Source: Anaerolineae bacterium
Lineage (GTDB): Bacteria > Chloroflexota > Anaerolineae > J102
Assembly (NCBI GenBank): GCA_026992375.1
Contig: JALXAF010000069.1
Location: 1-8,411, forward strand
Length of the DNA: 8,411 nucleotides
Direction of reading: 5' to 3'
Shown here piece by piece: positions 1 to 4,583 of this stretch. Under the pieces are notes generated by a model. It made no database searches. It was not told the origin of the DNA and was given only the letters and a program-made list of their open reading frames with translations. The position numbers and the translations under genes were made by a program. The first letter of the stretch is position 1. Each line of letters opens with the position of its first letter.

Positions 1-2
1 CG

Positions 3-695
3 CCCCTCAGCCGTATGCGCAGGCTCATCGCTGATCACATGGCGCAATCCAAGCGCGTCTCGCCTCATGTGACCACGGTGTTCATGGTTGATATGACTCG
101 GGCGGTGCAACACCGCTATGCCAACAAGGCCCGATTCGAGAGGGATGGCGTCAAGCTCACCTTCACACCCTACTTCGTGGCGGCGACGGCCCAGGCCCTG
201 AAAAAGCACCGCTATGCCAATAGCTCCTGGTCCGAAGAGGGCATAGTGCTGCGCCGGGCTATCAACATCGGCATGGCGACGGCCATCGACGACGGGCTCA
301 TCGTGCCGGTCATCAAGAACGCCGACAGCTACAACCTGCTAGGGCTGAGTCGCATCGTCAACGATTTGGCGAAGCGGGCCCGAGCAGGCAAACTCACGCC
401 CGACGAGATCCAAGGCGCCACTTTCACCATCACCAACCACGGCATTGCTGGCAGCCTCTTCGCCTCGCCCATCATCAATCAGCCCAACGCGGGCATTTTG
501 GGCGTGGGAGCCATTCACAAAGCACCCGTAGTCGTCAGCCAGGGGCATCCCCTATTGCCCGATCCCGCGGACTACATTGCCATCCGGCCGGTGGTTTATC
601 TCAGCTTCACCTTCGATCATCGCATTCTCGATGGGGCCGCCGCGGATGCGTTCGTGGCCGAGATCAAAGCGATCCTCGAAAACTGGGCGGATTGA
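3..695 (+). CDS. Dihydrolipoamide acyltransferase (E2) of a 2-oxo-acid dehydrogenase complex, C-terminal part
   Basis: The gene begins before the window; the frame is open from base 3, reading PLSRMRRLIADHM, the usual opening of the E2 catalytic domain, so the ATG at 15 is internal. E2 moves an acyl group from a lipoyl arm to coenzyme A in the pyruvate or branched-chain oxo-acid dehydrogenase complex in the cytoplasm. The active-site motif DHRILDG is present, with its histidine at 618-620 (residue 202 counted from the ATG at 15) and aspartate at 630-632. Other family blocks are SPHVTTVFMVD near the start, INIGMATAIDDGLIVPVI in the middle, and TFTITNHGIAGSLFASPIINQPNAGILGVG-type sequence before the active site. 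The domain ends normally (AILENWAD). The lipoyl and E1/E3-binding domains would lie upstream, so the substrate cannot be decided between pyruvate and branched-chain oxo-acids. It would be the last gene of its operon, as 780 bp of non-coding DNA follow. Confidence 0.93.
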   Translation, partial: PLSRMRRLIADHMAQSKRVSPHVTTVFMVDMTRAVQHRYANKARFERDGVKLTFTPYFVAATAQALKKHRYANSSWSEEGIVLRRAINIGMATAIDDGLIVPVIKNADSYNLLGLSRIVNDLAKRARAGKLTPDEIQGATFTITNHGIAGSLFASPIINQPNAGILGVGAIHKAPVVVSQGHPLLPDPADYIAIRPVVYLSFTFDHRILDGAAADAFVAEIKAILENWAD

Positions 696-775
696 GCGCC
701 GTAAACGCCACTGGCATCTTCCGAGCGCGGTCCAGAATGATGAGAGGGCCTTTTGGGCAGCATGTGACAAGACGA

Positions 776-819
776 CTTCCCCCACCGCCGGGGAATTTAT
801 CGCCCGGCGGTGGGGGAAG
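776..819. repeat. Perfect 17-bp inverted repeat (hairpin) after the E2 gene
   Basis: The arms at 776-792 and 803-819 are exactly complementary over 17 bases, rich in C and G, around a 10-base loop (793-802). It starts 81 bases after the E2 stop. There is no T-run directly after either arm, so it does not have the form of an intrinsic terminator, though a stem this stable could stop 3' exonucleases or act as a transcript end. It could also be a palindromic intergenic repeat. Confidence 0.8.
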
Positions 820-822
820 CGA

Positions 823-846
823 AGATGGAGACATTTTCCTCCATCT
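823..846. repeat. 8-bp hairpin next to the large hairpin
   Basis: The arms AGATGGAG (823-830) and CTCCATCT (839-846) are perfectly complementary around an 8-base loop containing TTTT. It lies only 3 bases after the 17-bp hairpin, so the two would form a tandem double stem in RNA. Its function is unknown. Confidence 0.5.
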
Positions 847-954
847 CGCTGCGCCAAGCAACCGTCCCAAAACTACTTTCCTTTTTTGAGGTTTTCACGT
901 CTGCGAGAGAAGGCCCCACAGTTTCACCGCAAGCGGGGGATGTCATCTTCGTCT

Positions 955-997
955 GAAAAAAGCCTTTGCAAACCAGCGGCTCCCTCCCCTGCAAAGG
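955..997 (-). terminator. Possible intrinsic terminator form, minus strand
   Basis: The arms CCTTTGCA (963-970) and TGCAAAGG (990-997) pair perfectly around a 19-base loop. Read on the minus strand, the stem is followed at once by C and a run of six T (961-956), which gives terminator form. However, no minus-strand gene is seen upstream of it, that is, to its right, before the tRNA at 2965. It may be a chance or relic structure. The long loop also weakens the case. Confidence 0.3.
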
Positions 998-1060
998 AGC
1001 GAAACGACTGGCAGGGGGGAGGGCCCGGGGGGCGAAGCTCTGGCGGCCTGGTTGGGAAAG

Positions 1061-1086
1061 GGAACTAATTTCTGGGCGTGTACTAA
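1061..1086 (+). repeat. ACTAATTT-type module, copy 1
   Basis: This 26-base stretch matches 1343-1368 in direct orientation at 20 of 26 positions. Its first 18 bases match the reverse complement of 1123-1140 at 15 of 18. The pair 1061-1078 / 1123-1140 therefore forms imperfect terminal inverted repeats of an 80-bp unit, which carries the CACTAAG-type repeat inside it. This looks like a tiny non-autonomous element or its remnant. Confidence 0.5.
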
Positions 1087-1092
1087 AGTCAT

Positions 1093-1118
1093 CACCCGAA
1101 ACCACTAAAAACACTAAG
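1093..1118 (+). repeat. CACTAAG-type dispersed repeat, copy A
   Basis: This stretch (CACCCGAAACCACTAA, then CACTAAG) matches the reverse complement of 4329-4355 with two substitutions and one extra A in the other copy. It lies 75 bases before the 124-bp dispersed repeat. The other copy keeps the same order and orientation relative to its own partner repeat. Confidence 0.6.
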
Positions 1119-1122
1119 TGAG

Positions 1123-1140
1123 CGTCCAGAAATAACTTCC
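1123..1140 (-). repeat. ACTAATTT-type module, inverted copy
   Basis: The reverse complement of this 18-base stretch matches 1061-1078 at 15 of 18 positions. It forms the right arm of an 80-bp unit (1061-1140) with imperfect terminal inverted repeats. Confidence 0.45.
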
Positions 1141-1167
1141 CCTTATAGGCTCGGGGTGGCCGCCAGC

Positions 1168-1190
1168 GCCGGGAGACTTCATCCCCCGGC
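1168..1190. repeat. Small hairpin with GACTTCATC loop
   Basis: The arms GCCGGG (1168-1173) and CCCGGC (1185-1190) enclose an 11-base loop containing GACTTCATC. The same GACTTCATC string next to a CCGG-rich stretch occurs inside both copies of the 124-bp repeat (1250-1264, and its counterpart near 4118-4132). This suggests a shared building block. Confidence 0.4.
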
Positions 1191-1192
1191 TA

Positions 1193-1316
1193 GAGACAGC
1201 GCACCTTCGGGGCTAGCCGGATAAATCCGGCGCTGTTCTGTAGCTCGGTGACTTCATCGCCGGGCGACGTGGCGAACGCCACGGTGACCGATTTAACTTA
1301 TGAATATTTATCACTC
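1193..1316 (+). repeat. 124-bp palindromic dispersed repeat, copy A
   Basis: This stretch aligns with the reverse complement of 4065-4189. Counting by eye, 108 columns are identical, 16 are substituted and one base is a gap. It contains two compact hairpins: GCCGGA-taaa-TCCGGC (1216-1231), unchanged in both copies, and a 6-bp stem closed by a GAAC loop (1268-1283). In the other copy the second stem keeps pairing through a G-T wobble if read on the plus strand. Conserved hairpins suggest a mobile or structured intergenic repeat (REP or MITE class) or part of a small RNA. The family is not one I can name. Confidence 0.8.
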
Positions 1317-1342
1317 GGCGAGCGCACGGCAAACGCAAAACG

Positions 1343-1368
1343 GGGACTAATTTGGGGACGGTTACTAA
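1343..1368 (+). repeat. ACTAATTT-type module, copy 2
   Basis: This is a direct imperfect repeat of 1061-1086 (20 of 26 bases). The two copies bracket the block with the CACTAAG-type repeat and the 124-bp repeat. They are too long and diverged for ordinary target-site duplications of a recent insertion. Confidence 0.45.
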
Positions 1369-1415
1369 TCGCCTGAATTTGAAATTGTCGACAAATAGGC
1401 TGGGGCGTAAATGTG

Positions 1416-1424
1416 TGCTAAAAT
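1416..1424 (+). promoter_or_regulatory. Extended -10 promoter for the phosphoribosyltransferase
   Basis: The sequence TGC-TAAAAT is a good extended -10 element (TAAAAT against the consensus TATAAT). No recognisable -35 box is found 16-18 bases upstream, which is usual for extended -10 promoters. It predicts a start near 1431 and a 5' leader of about 44 bases, too short for a purine riboswitch; none is seen. Confidence 0.4.
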
Positions 1425-1461
1425 CGGGGCATCGTTCCTCTCCTTCTTCACTTTCTGCTAC

Positions 1462-1469
1462 AAGGAAGG
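1462..1469 (+). promoter_or_regulatory. Ribosome-binding site deciding the GTG start at 1475
   Basis: AAGGAAGG lies five bases before GTG 1475. It is the only strong Shine-Dalgarno sequence near the start of this frame. It favours GTG 1475 over the upstream ATG at 1352, which lies inside the repeat module, and over the internal ATG at 1502. Confidence 0.7.
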
Positions 1470-1474
1470 TCATC

Positions 1475-2092
1475 GTGTACCTACTGGAGCGCATCAACGC
1501 CATGGTGAAAGAGCAGGGCAAGGCTGTGGGCGATAGTATCGTAAATGTGGACACCCTGCTAAACCATCGTATCGACTACACCTTCAGCGCGTATGCCGGT
1601 GCGGTGCTGGCCCGCATCGTCCGCGATCAACACATCGATGTGATCCTGACCGCGGAGGCGTCGGGCATCAGCGTGGCGGTGTTCACAGCCATGACGGTGA
1701 ATAACGAGCAATGGCCCCATCCCGCGTCGGTGGTGTTCGCCAAGAAGAGCCGCCCCATCACCCTGCCCGAGGGCGGCTATCATGTGATCGATTCCTTCAG
1801 CCGCACCAAGAACAGGCCCGTGCAGCTTTTCTTGGGCTCTCATGTCATCCAGCCGGGCGACAAGGTGTTCATCGTGGATGATTTCCTGGCCAAGGGCGCG
1901 ACCCTGGCCGCGTTGGGCGATCTGGTGACCATGGCGCAAGGCGAAATTGTGGCCTTTGGCGTCGTGTTGGAAAAGACCTTCGAGCACGGACGGGATAAAT
2001 TGACGCGCTTCGGTGCGCCCGTCTATTCCCTGGTTAAGGTCACCAGCCTAGCGAATGACGAAATCCATCTTGCTCCGCCCAGTCTCTCCTGA
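1475..2092 (+). CDS. xpt: Xanthine phosphoribosyltransferase
   Basis: This 205-residue cytoplasmic enzyme should join xanthine (possibly guanine or hypoxanthine) to PRPP to give XMP and pyrophosphate in purine salvage. The sequence follows the Gram-positive Xpt family: LLNHRID near residues 28-34, EASGI at 61-65 (ESSGI is common in the family), the PRPP-binding loop VDDFLAKGA at 134-142, and EKTFEHGRDKL at 166-176. Family members are usually about 190 residues. The extra length comes partly from a short insertion near NNEQWPHPA (76-84) and from the two ends. The frame is open further upstream to 1352, but that part runs through repeat DNA and has no family similarity. An apt or other PRPP-dependent transferase is less likely because the full Xpt motif order is present. 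It appears to be transcribed alone or with the membrane protein 80 bases downstream. Confidence 0.9.
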   Translation: MYLLERINAMVKEQGKAVGDSIVNVDTLLNHRIDYTFSAYAGAVLARIVRDQHIDVILTAEASGISVAVFTAMTVNNEQWPHPASVVFAKKSRPITLPEGGYHVIDSFSRTKNRPVQLFLGSHVIQPGDKVFIVDDFLAKGATLAALGDLVTMAQGEIVAFGVVLEKTFEHGRDKLTRFGAPVYSLVKVTSLANDEIHLAPPSLS

Positions 2093-2172
2093 AACGGGCC
2101 GAAGACCGGGGATGGAAGATTGGGAGACGCTCTCGTCATCGATCTCCGGCCATCACGTTATCACATCAGCTT

Positions 2173-2790
2173 ATGATCTTTGACAGAAAAATCCCCTACC
2201 TCCTTCTCTCCATCCTCTTCGCCGGGCTCTGGCTGCTTTTGCTGTTTTTGACGCCACCCGAGCGTACGTTGGGAACCATCCTGCGTTGGGTGTTTGCGCA
2301 CGGTTCCCTCACCCAGGCAGCGGTGTATGTGTTTCTCATAGCGGCGCTGTCGGCCGCGGGCTACCTGCTGGGGAATGAGAATCTGTTCGTTTGGATGACC
2401 TGCTTGAGCATCGTGGCTTTCGCCTTGTGGGGGCTGGGTTTTCTCATTTCCATGATTCCGGCTAAAATTGCCTGGGGCGTGCTGGTGGACTTTGGCGAAC
2501 CGCGCACCCAGATGACCTTGCGGGTGATTGCAGTGGGCGCGGTTTTTCTGGTGCTGTCATGGTGGATCGATCAGCCCAAATTCACCGCCATCGCTCTGCT
2601 CATCTTTGCATTCATCCTGCTATTTTTGGTGCGCAGCACCTCCCTCATCCGCCACCCGGCCAACCCCATCGGCGAATCGCCCGACCGCATTCTGCCTCTG
2701 ATTTACCTGGGGATTGTCCTTTCGGTCGTCCTCTCATCCCTTTCGTTCACCGGCTATCTGACCGAAAGACGCATCGCCAAACAGGATTGA
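2173..2790 (+). CDS. Hypothetical six-helix membrane protein
   Basis: I do not recognise this 205-residue protein. It is very hydrophobic, with about six predicted membrane helices near residues 8-27, 45-66, 72-95, 115-131, 137-154 and 170-191. It has short loops and no obvious signal peptide, Cys/His cluster, nucleotide motif or transporter signature. A basic C-terminus (TERRIAKQD) would probably lie in the cytoplasm. One loop carries DFGEPRTQM, and another RHPANPIGESPDR before the last helix. No clear Shine-Dalgarno precedes ATG 2173. It lies 80 bp after xpt on the same strand, so it may be co-transcribed with it; a role in purine uptake would be a guess with no sequence support. Confidence 0.75.
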   Translation: MIFDRKIPYLLLSILFAGLWLLLLFLTPPERTLGTILRWVFAHGSLTQAAVYVFLIAALSAAGYLLGNENLFVWMTCLSIVAFALWGLGFLISMIPAKIAWGVLVDFGEPRTQMTLRVIAVGAVFLVLSWWIDQPKFTAIALLIFAFILLFLVRSTSLIRHPANPIGESPDRILPLIYLGIVLSVVLSSLSFTGYLTERRIAKQD

Positions 2791-2892
2791 GCTCATGGAA
2801 TAGGTTTGTTTCAAGGTTTACGGCAATCGGCGAGCTGTATTCCTTGCGTTTATCTTTGGCCTCTTCCAGCTGAGCGCGTGCAATGCAAAAGA

Positions 2893-2965
2893 CGCCCCCG
2901 GCAGGACTCGAACCTGCGACGCATGGTTTAGGAAACCATCGCTCTGTCCACTGAGCTACGGGGGC
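2893..2965 (-). tRNA. tRNA-Arg (anticodon CCT)
   Basis: Read on the minus strand, the sequence folds into a complete 73-base cloverleaf. The acceptor arms GCCCCCG / CGGGGGC pair over all seven bases, the D arm is GCTC/GAGC, the anticodon stem is ATGGT/ACCAT with loop TTCCTAA, and the T arm is GCAGG-TTCGAGT-CCTGC. The anticodon CCT reads the arginine codon AGG. The discriminator base is G, and CCA is not encoded, so it must be added after transcription. No integrase or attachment-site duplication is seen next to it. Confidence 0.96.
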
Positions 2966-2969
2966 AACG

Positions 2970-3004
2970 ACTATAGTTTAGCATGAGTTTTCGCCAACAG
3001 GCAA
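2970..3004 (-). promoter_or_regulatory. Likely tRNA-Arg promoter
   Basis: On the minus strand, TTGCCT (3004-2999), an 18-base spacer and TAAACT (2980-2975) give a start about three bases before the tRNA. An overlapping choice is TTGGCG (2997-2992), 16 bases, and TATAGT (2975-2970). That one would start transcription at or just inside the tRNA. The -10 region includes the palindrome ACTATAGT (2970-2977). Confidence 0.35.
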
Positions 3005-3019
3005 CGCCCGAATTCCCCC

Positions 3020-3958
3020 ATGCAAGCCATTATCATCCGGAATCCCATCTCTGGCAGCCCGCAGCGACAATTCGCCTTCGCCCGAGCCGAAGAAGCTTTC
3101 GCCAATGCCGGTTGGGAAACGCAGGTGTGGGTGACGGAATACAAGGGCCACGCCCGCGACCTGGCAGAAAAAGCCGCTCTCGATGGATACCAATGCGTCA
3201 TCGTGGCGGGCGGCGATGGCTCCATCGGTCAGGCGGTGGACGGTCTGCTGCGCAGCGGGGTGGCGGATGTGCAATTAGGGGTCATTCCCATGGGCACAGG
3301 CAACGTCTTTGCCCGAGAGATGGGTCTGCCCTTTCCAAAATCGGTGTATGATGACGCGCCGGCCCGGGCCGCGCGCATCATCATCGAAAATGAGCCGATG
3401 CGGGTGGATGTGGGGCAGGCCAACGGACATAGCTTTTTGTGCTGGGCGGGCGCGGGCCTGGACGCGGTCATCACCGAGCAGGTGGAATCGCAACTGGCGT
3501 TCAAGCGTCGAGCGCCGTTGGTTTCCTACGCACTCACAGCTCTGAAAGGCGCTCTCTCCTACTCGTCCGCGGCCATGACCCTGCGTCTGGATGACGGCGA
3601 GACCCTGACGGGGCGATTCCCCCTGGTCGTCGCCTCCAACATCCGGCTTTACGCCCGCTACTTTCGGCTCACGCCAGGAGCCAAAATCGACGACGGGTTG
3701 CTGGATTTGCTGGTCTTCATCGACGCATCGAAGATCAGACTGTTGTACGGTGCAGCGCGGGTGGCGCTTTCGCCCGATGGTTGCACCGCCGGACTCATTC
3801 GCCGGCAGGTGCGCAGCGTCGCCATCGCCGCGAATCCGCCCCAGCCGTACCATCTGGATGGCGATCCCCTGGGCCAGACTCCCGTCGAGATCCGTTCTCT
3901 CCACCGTCGTCTGCTCATCCGCCTGGACCGCAGCCGCATCGCTGACGCACTGACTTGA
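3020..3958 (+). CDS. Diacylglycerol kinase family lipid kinase
   Basis: This 312-residue protein belongs to the DgkB/YegS/LCB5 lipid-kinase family, which transfers phosphate from ATP to diacylglycerol or a related lipid at the inner face of the membrane. Motifs in order: NPISG at residues 8-12, the nucleotide-binding GGDGS at 64-68, PMGTGN at 90-95, GAGLDA at 144-149, DDGLLDL at 224-230, and DGDP at 280-283. The length is normal for the family (about 290-330). There is no membrane helix, which fits a peripheral enzyme. The start is the first ATG of the frame and begins the beta-strand MQAIIIRNP as expected, though no Shine-Dalgarno is visible. The gene stands alone, with a minus-strand tRNA before it and non-coding DNA after it. 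The lipid substrate cannot be told from sequence: diacylglycerol is the default, and a sphingoid base or other lipid alcohol is possible. Confidence 0.9.
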   Translation: MQAIIIRNPISGSPQRQFAFARAEEAFANAGWETQVWVTEYKGHARDLAEKAALDGYQCVIVAGGDGSIGQAVDGLLRSGVADVQLGVIPMGTGNVFAREMGLPFPKSVYDDAPARAARIIIENEPMRVDVGQANGHSFLCWAGAGLDAVITEQVESQLAFKRRAPLVSYALTALKGALSYSSAAMTLRLDDGETLTGRFPLVVASNIRLYARYFRLTPGAKIDDGLLDLLVFIDASKIRLLYGAARVALSPDGCTAGLIRRQVRSVAIAANPPQPYHLDGDPLGQTPVEIRSLHRRLLIRLDRSRIADALT

Positions 3959-3989
3959 CGCTGGCGTCATCGATCATCGGTGGGGAGAC

Positions 3990-4028
3990 GACACATCTTC
4001 GAGCTTATTGATATCAAACGGATGTGTC
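3990..4028. repeat. 8-bp inverted repeat GACACATC / GATGTGTC
   Basis: The arms at 3990-3997 and 4021-4028 are perfectly complementary around a 23-base loop, 31 bases after the lipid-kinase stop. No T-run follows. It may be a weak transcript-end stem or chance. Confidence 0.3.
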
Positions 4029-4064
4029 CAATTTCGGTTGGAGCAATTATCGCAGGGGGCGAGT

Positions 4065-4189
4065 GAGTGATGAATGTTCACAAATCAAATCGGTCATCGT
4101 GGCGTTCGCCGCGTCCTCCCGGCGATGAAGTCGACGCGCTACAGAACAGCGCCGGATTTATCCGGCTGGCCCTGCAGGGGCGCTGGCTC
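4065..4189 (-). repeat. 125-bp palindromic dispersed repeat, copy B (inverted)
   Basis: The reverse complement aligns with 1193-1316 (108 identical columns). The GCCGGA/TCCGGC stem with its four-base loop is unchanged (4151-4166). The GAAC-loop stem has one change that is a C-A mismatch on the minus strand but a U-G wobble on the plus strand. Many of the differences between copies are transitions, which suggests slow divergence after duplication. It brackets, together with copy A, the block 1317-4064. Confidence 0.8.
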
Positions 4190-4198
4190 TTTCTGCAC

Positions 4199-4229
4199 AA
4201 AAAGCCCTCCACGAACGCGTGAGGGCTTT
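4199..4229 (-). terminator. Possible terminator on the minus strand
   Basis: AAAGCCCTC (4201-4209) and GAGGGCTTT (4221-4229) form a perfect 9-bp stem around an 11-base loop. On the minus strand the stem ends in five T (4203-4199), and on the plus strand in only three. It lies about 355 bases beyond the stop of the minus-strand Fe-S gene and is the first terminator-like structure I see there, so it may end that transcript. Confidence 0.45.
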
Positions 4230-4260
4230 GGTGACTGCTAACGCACTCCGGTTGACAAAC

Positions 4261-4355
4261 CGCAATGGACGCAAAGGCGCTAAGAACGCGAAGAAAAAAT
4301 GTATAAATTTTCCTTTTCGCTTTTGTGTCTTAGTGCTCTTAGTGGTTTTCGGGTG
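4261..4355. repeat. Imperfect palindrome with CTAAG and GCAAAG units; includes CACTAAG-type repeat copy B
   Basis: The left arm (4261-4298) carries GCAAAGGCGCTAAG and GCGAAGAAAA. The right arm (4311-4355) carries its inverse in diverged form (TTTTCGC, then two CTTAG units). Bases 4329-4355 are the inverted counterpart of 1093-1118. The palindrome resembles small intergenic repeats of this type found scattered in many bacterial genomes; that comparison is from memory. Confidence 0.45.
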
Positions 4356-4443
4356 CCGATCTTAATAGTTATGGGTTTCGGCATGGTTCAGATCGTCTTT
4401 CCTGCAGCTTTACAATTTCATGTGATCAACGCCTGGCAAAGCA

Positions 4444-4511
4444 CGTCAAATGTAAAGCGTCAAACGTCAAAGCGTGGCGAAGAGGCTCCTTTTGACGTTT
4501 AATGTTTGACG
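4444..4511. repeat. Imperfect 21-bp inverted repeat of CGTCAAA units
   Basis: The arms at 4444-4464 and 4491-4511 match as inverse sequences at 17 of 21 positions around a 26-base spacer. Each arm contains two CGTCAAA-like units 14 bases apart, and the spacer has a further CGTCAAA beside the left arm. It looks like a small non-autonomous repeat. It lies downstream of the Fe-S gene, so a regulatory role for that gene is unlikely. Confidence 0.5.
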
Positions 4512-4583
4512 GAGAAATTGTAAAGATCATTTTGAATGAGAATGAACCATGACCGGGTTTCGAAAGCGTATTTTTCTCAATGG

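Larger units (their letters stand above)
696..1474. other. Long non-coding interval rich in hairpins and dispersed repeats
   Basis: There is no convincing gene between the E2 stop and the phosphoribosyltransferase start. The open frames here run through inverted repeats and have no family resemblance. The interval holds a perfect 17-bp hairpin (776-819), an 8-bp hairpin (823-846), an inverted repeat with a T-run on the minus strand (955-997), three copies of an ACTAATTT-type module (1061-1086, 1123-1140 inverted, 1343-1368), a CACTAAG-type repeat (1093-1118), a small hairpin (1168-1190), the 124-bp dispersed repeat (1193-1316), and the promoter and ribosome-binding site of the downstream gene (1416-1469). 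The patchwork looks like accumulated non-autonomous repeats or decayed elements, not one inserted element. Confidence 0.7.
3959..4583. other. Second long non-coding, repeat-rich interval
   Basis: There is no convincing gene between the lipid kinase and the minus-strand Fe-S gene. It holds an 8-bp inverted repeat (3990-4028), the second copy of the 125-bp dispersed repeat (4065-4189), a minus-strand terminator-like hairpin (4199-4229), an imperfect palindrome of CTAAG/GCAAAG units (4261-4355) that includes the second CACTAAG-type repeat, and a 21-bp inverted repeat of CGTCAAA units (4444-4511). A 67-codon frame starting at 4299 runs through these repeats and is not a credible gene. Confidence 0.7.

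Noticed and set aside
577..1068. 163-codon open frame overlapping the E2 3' end and the following interval
   Set aside because: It starts inside the E2 gene in another frame, then runs through both arms of the 17-bp hairpin and other repeats. It has no ribosome-binding site and low-complexity content, with no family resemblance.
1168..1283. Possible CRISPR-like array from repeated GACTTCATC and CCGG-rich words
   Set aside because: The words recur only two or three times with unequal spacing and internal palindromes. There is no regular repeat-spacer pattern and no cas gene.
1352..1474. N-terminal extension of the phosphoribosyltransferase from ATG 1352
   Set aside because: The extension runs through a repeat module and the predicted promoter, and has no Xpt similarity. 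GTG 1475 has a strong ribosome-binding site at the right distance.
1431..1474. Purine riboswitch upstream of xpt
   Set aside because: The predicted leader is about 44 bases, too short, and the conserved purine-aptamer loops are not seen upstream either.
2893..2965. tRNA as an integration site of a genomic island
   Set aside because: No integrase gene and no duplicated tRNA 3' end are found on either side within the window.
3275..3970. 231-codon minus-strand open frame opposite the lipid kinase
   Set aside because: The lipid kinase has all family motifs in order on the plus strand, and the antisense frame has none.
4299..4502. 67-codon hydrophobic open frame in the second non-coding interval
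   Set aside because: It is written entirely by the CTAAG-type palindrome and the CGTCAAA inverted repeat, without a ribosome-binding site.
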